Source: Solirubrobacteraceae bacterium (lineage in GTDB: Bacteria > Actinomycetota > Thermoleophilia > Solirubrobacterales > Solirubrobacteraceae). Taken from it: a stretch of DNA of 64,000 nt. The DNA is taken from NCBI GenBank assembly GCA_030447505.1, contig JAUJOT010000004.1:186001-250000 (forward strand). The letters are read 5' to 3'. The notes under the pieces were generated by a model, which was given only the letters and a program-made list of their open reading frames with translations, was not told the origin of the DNA and made no database searches. Made by a program: the position numbers and the translations under genes. Positions 50,806 through 59,133 of this stretch are shown here, piece by piece; within the stretch, counting starts at the first letter, position 1, and each line of letters opens with the position of its first letter.

Positions 50806-50946
50806 ATGGCTCGATCGCGCAAGACCTCCGCGCCCGTCGCCCGCACCGCCTCGAAGGTGCTGCGCTCCAGCAACTACAGCCGCGCCTCCAAGCGCGTGGC
50901 CGCCTCGGCGCTCAGCCAGCGCGCGCCGCGCCGTGGCCGCCGCTAG
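50806..50946 (+). CDS. Very small basic protein
   Basis: A 46-residue Arg/Lys/Ser-rich protein (MARSRKTSAPVARTASKVL, then SNYSRASKRVAASALSQRA) with a fair ribosome binding site (AAAGGA, 5 bases before the ATG). The composition suggests binding to nucleic acid. It sits 91 bases after the coiled-coil gene and could share its transcript. The family is not recognised. Confidence 0.5.
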   Translation: MARSRKTSAPVARTASKVLRSSNYSRASKRVAASALSQRAPRRGRR

Positions 50947-51056
50947 GCGCCCGCGCGCGTGCTCAGCGCGGCCGGCCCGGCGGCCGGCCGCGCCCACGAA
51001 TGACCCACCCGACGAGACCGCCCCGAGCTCGCGCGAGAGCAGCGAGGCTGGCGACA

Positions 51057-51656
51057 CTACCCGGGTTTGCGGGCCCGGACGGCGGGCCGCTTGCCCTTGG
51101 TCACGGGGTCCAGGTGCCCGTAGACGGTGGTACGTGGCACTCCGAAGAGGTCTGCGATCTGCTGAACGGTTTTCTCGCCGGCGTCGTAGAGCTGCTGGGC
51201 GAGGGCGACCTGTTCGTCGTCGAGTTTCGGGCGCCGGCCCCCGTTGCGGCCGCGAGCGCGTGCGGCGGCGAGTCCGTCGCGGGTGTTGGCGACGATGAGC
51301 TCGCGCTGGAGCTCGGCGAGCACCGAGAGCATCCCGAACATGGCACGACCTTCGGCCGTGCTTGTATCGATGCCCTGTTCGATGACGTGCAGGCCGACGC
51401 CGCGCTCGCGCAGCTCGGCGCCGAGGGTCACGAGGTGCAGGACCGAGCGGCCCAGGCGGTCCAGCCGCGTGATGTTCAGCGTGTCGCCGTCGCGCAACAG
51501 GCGCAGCACGTTGTCGAGCTCCGGTCGGCTGGCCTTGGCGCCGCTGGCGTGGTCGATGTAGATGTCGCTGCGGGCGACGCCGGCGCGTTGCAGCGCGTCG
51601 ATCTGGTGCTCTGGGTTTTGGTCAGCGGTGGAGACGCGCGCGTAGCCGAAGAGCAC
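51057..51656 (-). CDS. Serine recombinase (resolvase/invertase family)
   Basis: A small serine recombinase of 199 residues. The catalytic serine is in LFGYARVSTADQN, the arginine motif in ITRLDRLGRSVLHLV, and the long E helix follows (FGMLSVLAELQRELIVANTR). A C-terminal Hin-like HTH is present (LAQQLYDAGEKTVQQIADLF, GVPRTTVYGHL). GTG at 51656 is chosen because the family begins with that residue. A palindrome with a 2-bp centre lies about 100 bases upstream (51755-51778), as expected for its recombination site. Confidence 0.94.
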   Translation of the reverse strand: MLFGYARVSTADQNPEHQIDALQRAGVARSDIYIDHASGAKASRPELDNVLRLLRDGDTLNITRLDRLGRSVLHLVTLGAELRERGVGLHVIEQGIDTSTAEGRAMFGMLSVLAELQRELIVANTRDGLAAARARGRNGGRRPKLDDEQVALAQQLYDAGEKTVQQIADLFGVPRTTVYGHLDPVTKGKRPAVRARKPG

Positions 51657-51754
51657 GTGTCGAAAATACGTGATCGGCCGGTCGATCCGCCGTAGTTTCT
51701 CGACGCGGGTTCTCGACGCTGATCCGGGCGGGAGCGGCCTCGACATGCTGGCGT

Positions 51755-51778
51755 GTCGGCAAACGACCGTTTGCCGAC
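51755..51778. repeat. Candidate crossover site of the serine recombinase
   Basis: GTCGGCAAACG (51755-51765) and CGTTTGCCGAC (51768-51778) are perfect 11-bp inverted repeats around the dinucleotide AC. A 2-bp centre is the spacing at which serine recombinases cut, and resolvase genes usually lie beside their res site. Confidence 0.6.
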
Positions 51779-51855
51779 GGCCTCCGGCTCCCGCGCGATG
51801 GACGCACCTCAAACGAGGCACCGACCGAAGAGACTCGCGGCCAAGCGACCGGGCC

Positions 51856-52716
51856 TCATCCGTGCAGATCACCGAATTCTTGAAGCAGTCGTCGATCTCG
51901 CTGCTCCTCCAATTTGGACTTCGGAACCTCAATCTGGCTCAAGTCGAGCGAGCCCATCGGGAACAGCCACCGGTCTTGCACAAGGTGGACGTCCTGGGTG
52001 GTCACCTCGGGGCGAGCGAAGTCCTTCGCGAGCAGCTCGTCGACGATGTCCGCGTTGATCTGGGCGACCTCGCTCCAGTGCGTGCTGTCCTCGAGCGGTC
52101 GCCTCGACCACACGCGCGCCACCACCTCCAATCCAGGCCGGCTGGTGCACCCGCACCGTCGTAAGGCCACGACTAGATCCTGCACGCCGGTGCTAACCCA
52201 CAGGTTCGACTCGTCGTACGCGGCGGGCGTGACCCAACGCTGCTCGCCGTCCTCGTCCCGCACGTAGTCCACGTACAGCGTCTCTTCGCGTCTCGTCAGG
52301 AGCTGATTCCGGAAGATCCAGTCGACGTCGTTCGGCCCGTCGAGGTAGTGCGACTCGCGTAGGAGATCGACGAGCGAGCGCACCTCCCCGAAGCTTGCCG
52401 GGCTCATCGCCGCGACCTCCGCGTAGATGCACCGCGCGAGATGGCTGTAGAAGCGCGAGAGCTGCTCGTTGGCCACATTCTGGTTTCTGAAGCCCATCCG
52501 GACGAGGTCGAGCAGGATCAGGACCTTCGCGGCCTCCTCCTCCGAGTAGTCCGCGATGATCGCGCTCGCACGCGGTCGCTCAGCCTCTACGAGGCAAACA
52601 AGGTCGTTGCGTAGCGTCTCGACGTGCTCGACGAGCAGATCGAGACCTTCGGCGATCGCGTCCAGACGCTTCGCCTTCGGAAGCCGCGCGACATGGCTGA
52701 GAGCCCTCGCCTGCAT
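51856..52716 (-). CDS. AbiV/HEPN-like protein
   Basis: A 286-residue protein. The N-terminal 70 residues (DAIAEGLDLLVEHVETLRND, ERPRASAIIADYSEEEAAKV, LILLDLVRMG) resemble the AbiV abortive-infection family: a helical bundle with a glutamate-rich EE-x-K motif, related to HEPN domains. The rest has conserved-looking aromatic blocks (RFYSHLARCIYAEVAAMSPA, ETLYVDYVRDEDGEQRW). ATG at 52716 lies eight bases after the HNH-like gene. It probably acts with that gene; the link to phage defence is inferred from the similarity. Confidence 0.55.
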   Translation of the reverse strand: MQARALSHVARLPKAKRLDAIAEGLDLLVEHVETLRNDLVCLVEAERPRASAIIADYSEEEAAKVLILLDLVRMGFRNQNVANEQLSRFYSHLARCIYAEVAAMSPASFGEVRSLVDLLRESHYLDGPNDVDWIFRNQLLTRREETLYVDYVRDEDGEQRWVTPAAYDESNLWVSTGVQDLVVALRRCGCTSRPGLEVVARVWSRRPLEDSTHWSEVAQINADIVDELLAKDFARPEVTTQDVHLVQDRWLFPMGSLDLSQIEVPKSKLEEQRDRRLLQEFGDLHG

Positions 52717-52724
52717 ACCCAGAG

Positions 52725-53675
52725 CTACGCGCCGCCGCCGCTGAATTCCTCGGGGAACCGGTACCGCAGGACGTTCGTCAGCAACTGCGTCCACGTCGTC
52801 TGTCCGTTGCCACGCGGGCGTCGCGGGTCGAGGAACCATGCAATCCGCGGCAGGGCCCGTCCGCCAGTGTCGATCGGCACCTTGAAGGCGATATCGCCGA
52901 ACAGCACGATGGTGAGGATCGTCGCCGACTCCCGGCGTCGGAAGAACATCGCGTGGTGCGGCGGCTCTACGAGCTCCTCGAGCAAGCTGCCCTTGACTTG
53001 CTCGAACGGACAGTGGCCGAGGGGCAGCGCGTGCTTGTCGCGCATCCATCGACGCAGGCGTTCGGCGTCGTCCGAGAGCCGCCACGACTCGTCGTAGGCG
53101 ACGGAGCCCGCCGCTAGCGCGATCTTGGCGATCGCGCGGCGCAGCACCCACGGGCGCACCGTTACCCGGCCGGTGATCATCGGCCGGTCCTCGACGAGGA
53201 TCGACTCGCCCGTGTCGACCGTCTTGCCATCAAGCGCGGCCGTGAGGCGTAGGTCGTTGAGGAGACGCTCCATCTCCTCCTCCGAGCCGGCCGTGATGAA
53301 GAACTCGCCGTCCTCGCCTTGCTCGATGCGCGAGCTGCGGAGGTGCGGGTTGCCCTCATCGTCGGCAACGACGTAGAAGCCGTCTTCGGTGTAGCCGCGC
53401 AGGAACGGTGACGGGATGCGCCGTGCGCGGCCGCTGTGCCGGACGTCGCGCACGTCGTGGCGCGATCGAAGTTCGAGGATGAGGTCCTCGTTGAGGAACG
53501 GCTGGTCGATCTCCTTCGACGCCCAACGATTGCAGTCGTCGCAGAAGGTGAAGACCTCCCGTGACGAACCGATCGCAGCCTGGATCGGGTGCTCCGGCTT
53601 CTCCGTGCCCGTCAGCACAGGGCTGCCGCAGGCGACGCAGACGGTTCCGTGCGGATGGCTGGCGGTAGACGTCAC
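52725..53675 (-). CDS. HNH-endonuclease-like protein with zinc cysteines
   Basis: A 316-residue protein. The N-terminal 60 residues have the arrangement of an HNH domain: VCVACGSPVLTG, EHPIQAAIG, then FTFCDDCNRWASKEIDQPFL, that is two CxxC pairs, a central EH and the CN histidine-like position. The larger C-terminal part is unfamiliar (RRAIAKIALAAGSVAYDESW, HHAMFFRRRESATILTIVLF). If the HNH reading is right it is a nuclease. It is paired with the AbiV-like gene, suggesting a two-gene defence module. Confidence 0.55.
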   Translation of the reverse strand: MTSTASHPHGTVCVACGSPVLTGTEKPEHPIQAAIGSSREVFTFCDDCNRWASKEIDQPFLNEDLILELRSRHDVRDVRHSGRARRIPSPFLRGYTEDGFYVVADDEGNPHLRSSRIEQGEDGEFFITAGSEEEMERLLNDLRLTAALDGKTVDTGESILVEDRPMITGRVTVRPWVLRRAIAKIALAAGSVAYDESWRLSDDAERLRRWMRDKHALPLGHCPFEQVKGSLLEELVEPPHHAMFFRRRESATILTIVLFGDIAFKVPIDTGGRALPRIAWFLDPRRPRGNGQTTWTQLLTNVLRYRFPEEFSGGGA

Positions 53676-53987
53676 GAGTACAACGATGACACGGACCTCG
53701 GCGACCGCTCGCGGCTTGTCCGAGGTTCGATCCCCTCAGTCCGCAGTTTCGGACGTGTCGCGCGCCCGGGCCGCAGCCCTTGAGGCATCCCCGCGGCGCC
53801 GGCGCGAGTGGGCGGCCGAGGATCGACGCCGGTGGTACGCCGTTCCGAGCACAAGCTCTGGGACGCTCTGCCGGCGTCTTGCGCGTGCTGTTGCCGGCCG
53901 TCCCAGCCCGTCTCGGTTTCTAGGAACTGGGACGCGGGGTCGAGCACCGCGCCAGAGAGTTCAGCCTTGACGCGGTCGTTCCCCGGC
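53676..53987. other. Intergenic stretch with a tRNA-like fragment
   Basis: About 310 bases. A short piece near 53720 (CGAGGTTCGATCCCCTC) resembles a tRNA T arm, but no complete tRNA can be folded. It may be a former attachment site. No gene seen. Confidence 0.4.
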
Positions 53988-54983
53988 TCAAGTGGATTGT
54001 GTGCTCGCGCGGCTGGCGAGGAAGCCTTCGGGCTCCACGGGCTTGTCGTGCTTGTACGGCGGCGAGGGCTCGCCGGCTATCGGGAACAGCCGTGCCGCGC
54101 CCGTGTTGTGTTGGCGTGCCTCGTCGGCCATCGCGGGGAGCGCATCGGCGGCCTTGGCGTAGAGCGAGCTGATGATCTTGTCGCCAGCGGGGTGGTCGGT
54201 GGCGAAGATCATGTGGTAGATCGAGGTGCCCTGTGCGTTCTTGAGCTCCAGCGCGTGGGTCGTCTGGTACCCGAGCGTCTCCTCGAGTTGCCACCTCATG
54301 AGGTTTACGAATGCCTCGCGGGCGTCGGCGCCGCTGATGGCCCCCGCTCGGCGCGCGTCGACGATTGGCTCCCATGTCCTGTTGCCGAACAGGGCGGTGA
54401 GCCTGTCCTCGGCCCCGACGGCGGCCTTCGCGGGCGAGCTGCCGGCGATGCGCATCAGGCCGGCGGCGCTGAACAGCATCCACAGCTCGACCTTGTACTT
54501 CAGGCCACGCTTGTGGTCTGCGATCACCGCGATCGTGGGCCACTGAAGCTCGGTACCGAAGGGATCGAGGAACGCGAAGGTTGGAGACCGTCGGACGGCC
54601 TCAGGCATGCTCTTCAGCGTCGCCGGCAACGTCATGTTGCAGTCGCCCGGAACCACCTCGATGTCCCGACCCGGGAAGTGCTCCCGCAGGTAGGCCTGGA
54701 TCCCAGCGGCTCGCGTACCGCTGAGCTCGAAGAGGCGCAGGTGGCTGAAGCGGTAGCCCGAGTTGCCGTTTGCGACGGCGCCGGCCGCGATTCTCGGCGA
54801 ACCGTCGAACTCCGCGCTCGTCAGTCGGTCGATGCCGGAGCCCTCTCCGGCGAAGGCGTCGAGATAAACCGCGTAGGGCGCCTTGCCACTCGAAGCTGCG
54901 AGGAACGCCGACAGATAGTCGCGCAGGACGTCAAGCTTCGCGCGGGTCCAGAAACCCCAGGGGCGCGGCGTGCGCTCGGCCAC
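53988..54983 (-). CDS. Three-Cys-motif partner protein (TcmP family)
   Basis: A 331-residue protein. Family blocks are the N-terminal WTRAKLDVLRDYLSAFL, YAVYLDAFAGEGSG (a methyltransferase-like motif), FAFLDPFGTELQW and the long ELWMLFSAAGLMRIAG segment. TcmP proteins are always found with three-Cys-motif proteins such as the neighbouring DUF5131 protein; their biochemical role is unknown, with a methyltransferase-like fold. GTG at 54983 is five bases after the partner stop. The pair is common in mobile and defence regions. Confidence 0.85.
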   Translation of the reverse strand: MAERTPRPWGFWTRAKLDVLRDYLSAFLAASSGKAPYAVYLDAFAGEGSGIDRLTSAEFDGSPRIAAGAVANGNSGYRFSHLRLFELSGTRAAGIQAYLREHFPGRDIEVVPGDCNMTLPATLKSMPEAVRRSPTFAFLDPFGTELQWPTIAVIADHKRGLKYKVELWMLFSAAGLMRIAGSSPAKAAVGAEDRLTALFGNRTWEPIVDARRAGAISGADAREAFVNLMRWQLEETLGYQTTHALELKNAQGTSIYHMIFATDHPAGDKIISSLYAKAADALPAMADEARQHNTGAARLFPIAGEPSPPYKHDKPVEPEGFLASRASTQST

Positions 54984-54988
54984 AGCGT

Positions 54989-55714
54989 TTAGCCCAGCGC
55001 CACGGCCTGCCGCGGGAAATCGTCGTGCACGCGCCCGTCGAGCGTCCGGCCGTTGGATTTCGGTCGGGCGCCGCCCCACTGTTTGAAGAAGAAGGCCGTA
55101 TCGGCGCCAGCGCAGCGGTCACGCAGGTCGCGGATCCACTCTGCGTCCACGCGTCGGTGCCGAGGGCCAGACTCGCCGCCGGCGATGAGCCATGCGATGC
55201 CGTCGAGGCTAAGGTTTTCGAGCTCGCCCAGCAGTGGCTCGGCGGAGATGAACCTCACGGCCGCGGGCACCTCGCGAAGCGCGTCGGCGCGGTGCACAAA
55301 GCGGCGATTCTCGATGGTCACGCCCATCCAGACGTTCGGCGGCCAGGTCAGCTTCCCAGCAAGCCGGAGCATCCGTTCCTCGCGTTTGGTGAGGACCTGG
55401 AACGTGTGCCAATGCGCCGCGCGCATCGTCTCGAAGATCTGCGCCACGTAGTCATCCGGGATCGCCTCGTGGAAGACGTCGCTCATCGAGTTGACGAAGA
55501 TCGTCTTGGGCTTACGCCAGTGGAGGGGGACTTCGAGTCGCTCGGGCCAGAGCTTGAGGTCGAAGCCTTGTTCGTACGGATGAGCGGGTACGCCGCGCCA
55601 GCGTTCGGCGAAGGTCTTGGCGTAACAATGCGCGCACCCGGGGCTGATCTGGTCGCACCCGGTGACCGGGTTCCACGTCGCCTCCGTCCACTCGATCTTG
55701 CTGCTACCGGCCAC
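54989..55714 (-). CDS. DUF5131/phage Gp37-Gp68-family three-Cys-motif protein
   Basis: A 241-residue protein starting at GTG 55714 (AGSSKIEWTEATWNPVTGC). The three-cysteine motif is TGCDQISPGCAHCYA, similar to a radical SAM or iron-sulfur cluster motif. Family blocks are FVNSMSDVFHEAIPDDYVAQ, WHTFQVLTKREERM, NVWMGVTIENRRFVHR, and AGGESGPRHRRVD. It is the expected partner of TcmP. Its activity is unknown. Confidence 0.88.
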   Translation of the reverse strand: MAGSSKIEWTEATWNPVTGCDQISPGCAHCYAKTFAERWRGVPAHPYEQGFDLKLWPERLEVPLHWRKPKTIFVNSMSDVFHEAIPDDYVAQIFETMRAAHWHTFQVLTKREERMLRLAGKLTWPPNVWMGVTIENRRFVHRADALREVPAAVRFISAEPLLGELENLSLDGIAWLIAGGESGPRHRRVDAEWIRDLRDRCAGADTAFFFKQWGGARPKSNGRTLDGRVHDDFPRQAVALG

Positions 55715-55892
55715 TTTCCCCCAGCCTCGCTCGGTGTCCGTGTACGACCAGTGTGGCGGCCGGTGCGGCGAAACGTGGTGATGGTCGTGCAAGACGCGGC
55801 CTCTCCGTTTGGGCATCGGCCGTTTCGTGGCGGGCACGGCTGCTTGAGGCGGGCTGGGTTTCGCGGAGACCGGGTTTGGTGGGTTCCTCTCT

Positions 55893-56786
55893 TCATTGAT
55901 TGAGAGAGGGAGTCAGACGGTACTGCTCGTCGTAGAGTGCTTCCACCTCGGCAGGGGGACGATCGCCCAGAGACTCGTGCAGGCGGTCGTTGTTAAACCA
56001 GGCGACCCATTCGACGATCGCCAGCTCGAGTTGGGTCTGTGTGCGCCAGACGCGGTCTGAGATCAGCTCGGTCTTGAAGGTGTCGACGAAGCTCTCGGCC
56101 ATCGAGTTGTCGTAGGCGTCGCCGACAGAGCCGATCGACGCGAGCACGCCGTGATCGTCGAGGATCTGGTTGAACGCGTAGCTGGTGTACTGCGAGCCGG
56201 CATCTGAGTGATGGACGAGCTGCACGTCGGCGACGTCTTGGCGACGCGTGAGGGCCATCCGCAAGGCGTCGAGGACGAGGTCGGTACGCATGTGGTTGGC
56301 GAACTGCCAGCCAACGATCCGGCGGCTGTAGGCGTCGGTGACGAAGCTGAAGAAGACGACGCCTTCCCAGCAGCGCAGGTACGTGAAGTCGGCCAGCCAC
56401 AAGGCGTCGGGCCGCACGGCGCTGAAGTCGCGATCGACGAGGTCGGGGGCACGCAGCGCCGCCGGATCGCAGATCGTCGTGCGCCACGGCTTGCCGCGGC
56501 GCTTGGCGCCCTGGATCGCGTGCTGGCGCATCAGGCGCTTGACGCGGTCACGACCGACCTGCTCGCCGGCGCGGCTGAGCGCCAGCCACATCTTGCGATA
56601 CCCGTAGGCGTAGTAGTTGCCGGCGTGGACCTCACGGATCGTCTGCAGCAGCCGCTCGTCGCCGACGACGCGCTCAGAGCGCTTGCCAGTGGCACGGTGG
56701 TAGTAGGCGGACGCCGACACGCCCAGGACCCGGCAGATCGGCTCGACGCCGAAGCGGCCGCGGTGCTCGTCGATGTAGCGGCTCAC
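55893..56786 (-). CDS. IS3-family transposase OrfB (DDE catalytic part)
   Basis: The catalytic part of an IS3 transposase, 297 residues. DDE residues are in WLADFTYLR, VHHSDAGSQY and NSMAESFVDTFKTE. The HTH_21-like N-terminal region is CRVLGVSASAYYHR. It is in the -1 frame relative to orfA and is probably made mostly as an OrfAB fusion. Confidence 0.95.
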   Translation of the reverse strand: MSRYIDEHRGRFGVEPICRVLGVSASAYYHRATGKRSERVVGDERLLQTIREVHAGNYYAYGYRKMWLALSRAGEQVGRDRVKRLMRQHAIQGAKRRGKPWRTTICDPAALRAPDLVDRDFSAVRPDALWLADFTYLRCWEGVVFFSFVTDAYSRRIVGWQFANHMRTDLVLDALRMALTRRQDVADVQLVHHSDAGSQYTSYAFNQILDDHGVLASIGSVGDAYDNSMAESFVDTFKTELISDRVWRTQTQLELAIVEWVAWFNNDRLHESLGDRPPAEVEALYDEQYRLTPSLNQ

Positions 56787-57085
56787 CTCGTTCGGTCTGC
56801 GTCGAGCTCGGTCGCAAAAAACACGCTCGCGGACTTGAGGATCTCGTTGGCCCTGCGCAGCTCGAAGTTCTCGGCGCGCAGCTTGCGGATCTCCTCGCGC
56901 TCCGCGGTGGTCGGCAGATCGGGCCGAGAGCCGCTGTCGGCCTCGGCTTGGCGCACCTTCTTGCGCAGCGTCTCGGGATGCATTCCCAGGTCGGCGGCGA
57001 CATGCGCGATCGGACGGCCGCTCTCAAGCGCCAGCCTCACACCGCGCGCCACGAGCTCATCGGGGTACTTCTTCGGACGGGCCAT
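56783..57085 (-). CDS. IS3-family transposase OrfA
   Basis: A 100-residue helix-turn-helix protein (ARGVRLALESGRPIAHVAAD, LGMHPETLRKKVRQAE) with a leucine-zipper-like tail (IRKLRAENFELRRANEIL). Near the 3' end a TTTTTTG heptamer (complement of 56815-56821) precedes a stop-free -1 frame into orfB, so it can give the fused transposase. Confidence 0.93.
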   Translation of the reverse strand: MARPKKYPDELVARGVRLALESGRPIAHVAADLGMHPETLRKKVRQAEADSGSRPDLPTTAEREEIRKLRAENFELRRANEILKSASVFFATELDADRTR

Positions 57086-57222
57086 AACGAGTGCTTCCTC
57101 TCCCGAGGACCGAAATCCTCCTTTGGAAGTCTCCGTCAGACCCAGCCTGCCTCAGCTCGGGGGTCATCGCCGAGCCTCCGGTTAGCCTGCGGCCGTAGTC
57201 CGAGATCGATCGAGGAGGAGCC

Positions 57223-59133
57223 GTGGCAGTTCGTCTGGAGTGGGAAGGCAGGCCTGAGCAGGTAGAGCGGATCTCGCTCCCCTTCCAGACGGTCGAGACG
57301 ATCAACGAATCGCGCGCCACGCGAGAGCGCGACGCGGGAGGCCTCCTACGGACGGAGGCCTCCAGGGAGCATCGCAACCAGCTCATCTGGGGCGACAACA
57401 AGCTCGTCATGAGCAGCCTGCTCAACGAGTACGCCGGCGGCGTCAGGCTCGTTTACATCGACCCGCCATTCGACACCGGCACGGACTTCTCATTCCGAAT
57501 CAAGGTGGGCGGCGCCGATTTCACAAAGGCGCCCTCAATCCTGGAGGAAAGCGCATATCGCGACACATGGGGGCGTGGTCGATCTTCGTACCTCGAGATG
57601 CTCTACGAGCGACTCGTGCTCATCCACGAACTCCTTGCGCCCGACGGGTCGCTCTTTCTGCATCTAGGCTCAAACGTGAGCCATTTCGGCAAGCTGCTCT
57701 GCGATGAGATCTTCGGTCCAGAGGCTTACGTCAACGAGATCATCTGGAAGCGCCAGACGGCACACAGCGACATTGGCCAAGGCGCGCGCCACCTCGGTCG
57801 CCTCCACGACACGATCCTCTTCTACCGCAAGGGGGGCGACGGCCCGTGGAATATGCAGTTCACGCCCTATGACGAGAGCTACACCGATGCGTTCTACAAG
57901 CATGTCGAGCCCGGGACCGGTCGCCGCTACCGCCTGAGCGATGCCACCGGCCCGGGGGGCGCGGCCAAGGGCAACCCGCACTACGAGTTCCTCGGCGTCA
58001 CGCGCTACTGGCGGTTCTCTGAGATGCGGATGAAGGAGCTCTACGCGGAGGGCCGGATCGTGCAGACAAAGCCGGGAACCGTTCCAGCTCAGAAACGCTA
58101 CCTGGACGAGATGCCCGGCGTGCCGCTGCAGGACATCTGGATGGACGTGCCACCCGTCCAGGCTCAGGCCCACGAACGACTTGGTTACGACACGCAGAAG
58201 CCGGAGGCGCTGCTGGAGCGCGTGATCAGGCTTGCGACCGAACCCGGCGACCTCGTCGCTGACTTCTTCTGTGGATCAGGCACGACTGCGGCGGTCGCGG
58301 AGAAGCTAGGCCGTCGCTGGCTCGCATGTGACCTCGGCCGCTTTGCGATTCACACCACGCGCAAGCGGCTGCTGAACATCCCTGACTGTGGGCCGTTCGA
58401 TATCAAGAACCTGGGCGCATACGAACGCCAGCGATGGCAACAGGACAGCGGCAACGGAGCCCTTCGCGCCTACCTCGACACGATCCTCGCGTTCTACCGC
58501 GCCGAACTCGTGTCGGGCTTCGTGCACCTCCACGGTCGCAAAGCAGATCGAATGGTCCACGTAGGAGCCACCGATGCGCCCGTCACGATCGACGAGACCG
58601 AGGACGTCATGGACGAGATGGCCGACAACGGCATCGAGGCATGCGACCTGCTGGGCTGGGAGTGGGAGATGGGCCTGCATGACACGATCAGCGAGCGCGC
58701 TCGCCGGCGTGGGCTCGACCTGCGCCCACGGCAGATCCCGCGAGAAGTCATGGAACGGCGAGTCACCGAGGCCGATGCTGTTCGCTTCTTTGAGCTTGCG
58801 CACGTCGACCTTGACGTTCGCCGCCAAGGCCACGAGGCGTGCGTAGTCCTCAAGGATTTCGCGATCCCGAGCGAGGATCTGATCCCGCCGAAGGTCCGCG
58901 AGAGCATCACGTCGTGGCCCGACCTCATCGACTACTGGTCAGTCGACTTCGACTTCGACGACGAGGTGTTCCACAACCAATGGCAGGCGTACCGCACCCG
59001 TGATGACCCTGCGCTCGAAACGCAGAGCGACTGGCACGAGTACCCCGAGTCGGGCCGCTACACGATCGTCGTGAAGATCATCGACATCTTCGGCAACGAC
59101 ACGACGAAGCTGGCCGAGGTCCGCATCAAGTGA
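57223..59133 (+). CDS. Type III restriction-modification adenine methyltransferase (Mod)
   Basis: A beta-class adenine DNA methyltransferase of 636 residues. Motif IV is VYIDPPFDTGTDF near residue 80, and the SAM-binding motif I (ADFFCGSGTTAAVAEKLGRR) comes later, near 346, the order found in type III Mod proteins. The C-terminal half has no catalytic motif and probably binds the target or Res. GTG at 57223 has a strong ribosome binding site (GAGGAGGAG). It overlaps the res gene by 4 bp. Confidence 0.92.
   Translation: MAVRLEWEGRPEQVERISLPFQTVETINESRATRERDAGGLLRTEASREHRNQLIWGDNKLVMSSLLNEYAGGVRLVYIDPPFDTGTDFSFRIKVGGADFTKAPSILEESAYRDTWGRGRSSYLEMLYERLVLIHELLAPDGSLFLHLGSNVSHFGKLLCDEIFGPEAYVNEIIWKRQTAHSDIGQGARHLGRLHDTILFYRKGGDGPWNMQFTPYDESYTDAFYKHVEPGTGRRYRLSDATGPGGAAKGNPHYEFLGVTRYWRFSEMRMKELYAEGRIVQTKPGTVPAQKRYLDEMPGVPLQDIWMDVPPVQAQAHERLGYDTQKPEALLERVIRLATEPGDLVADFFCGSGTTAAVAEKLGRRWLACDLGRFAIHTTRKRLLNIPDCGPFDIKNLGAYERQRWQQDSGNGALRAYLDTILAFYRAELVSGFVHLHGRKADRMVHVGATDAPVTIDETEDVMDEMADNGIEACDLLGWEWEMGLHDTISERARRRGLDLRPRQIPREVMERRVTEADAVRFFELAHVDLDVRRQGHEACVVLKDFAIPSEDLIPPKVRESITSWPDLIDYWSVDFDFDDEVFHNQWQAYRTRDDPALETQSDWHEYPESGRYTIVVKIIDIFGNDTTKLAEVRIK

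Larger units (their letters stand above)
55864..57135 (-). mobile_element. IS3-family insertion sequence
   Basis: A two-ORF element of about 1.27 kb. CGGAGAC at 55864-55870 and its inverse at 57129-57135 are candidate ends, but similarity beyond these seven bases is weak and I see no target duplication, so the limits are provisional. It separates the TcmP/DUF5131 pair from the restriction genes. Confidence 0.75.

Noticed and set aside
53710-53760. A tRNA gene
   Set aside because: Only a T-arm-like piece is present; no acceptor or anticodon arm can be paired.
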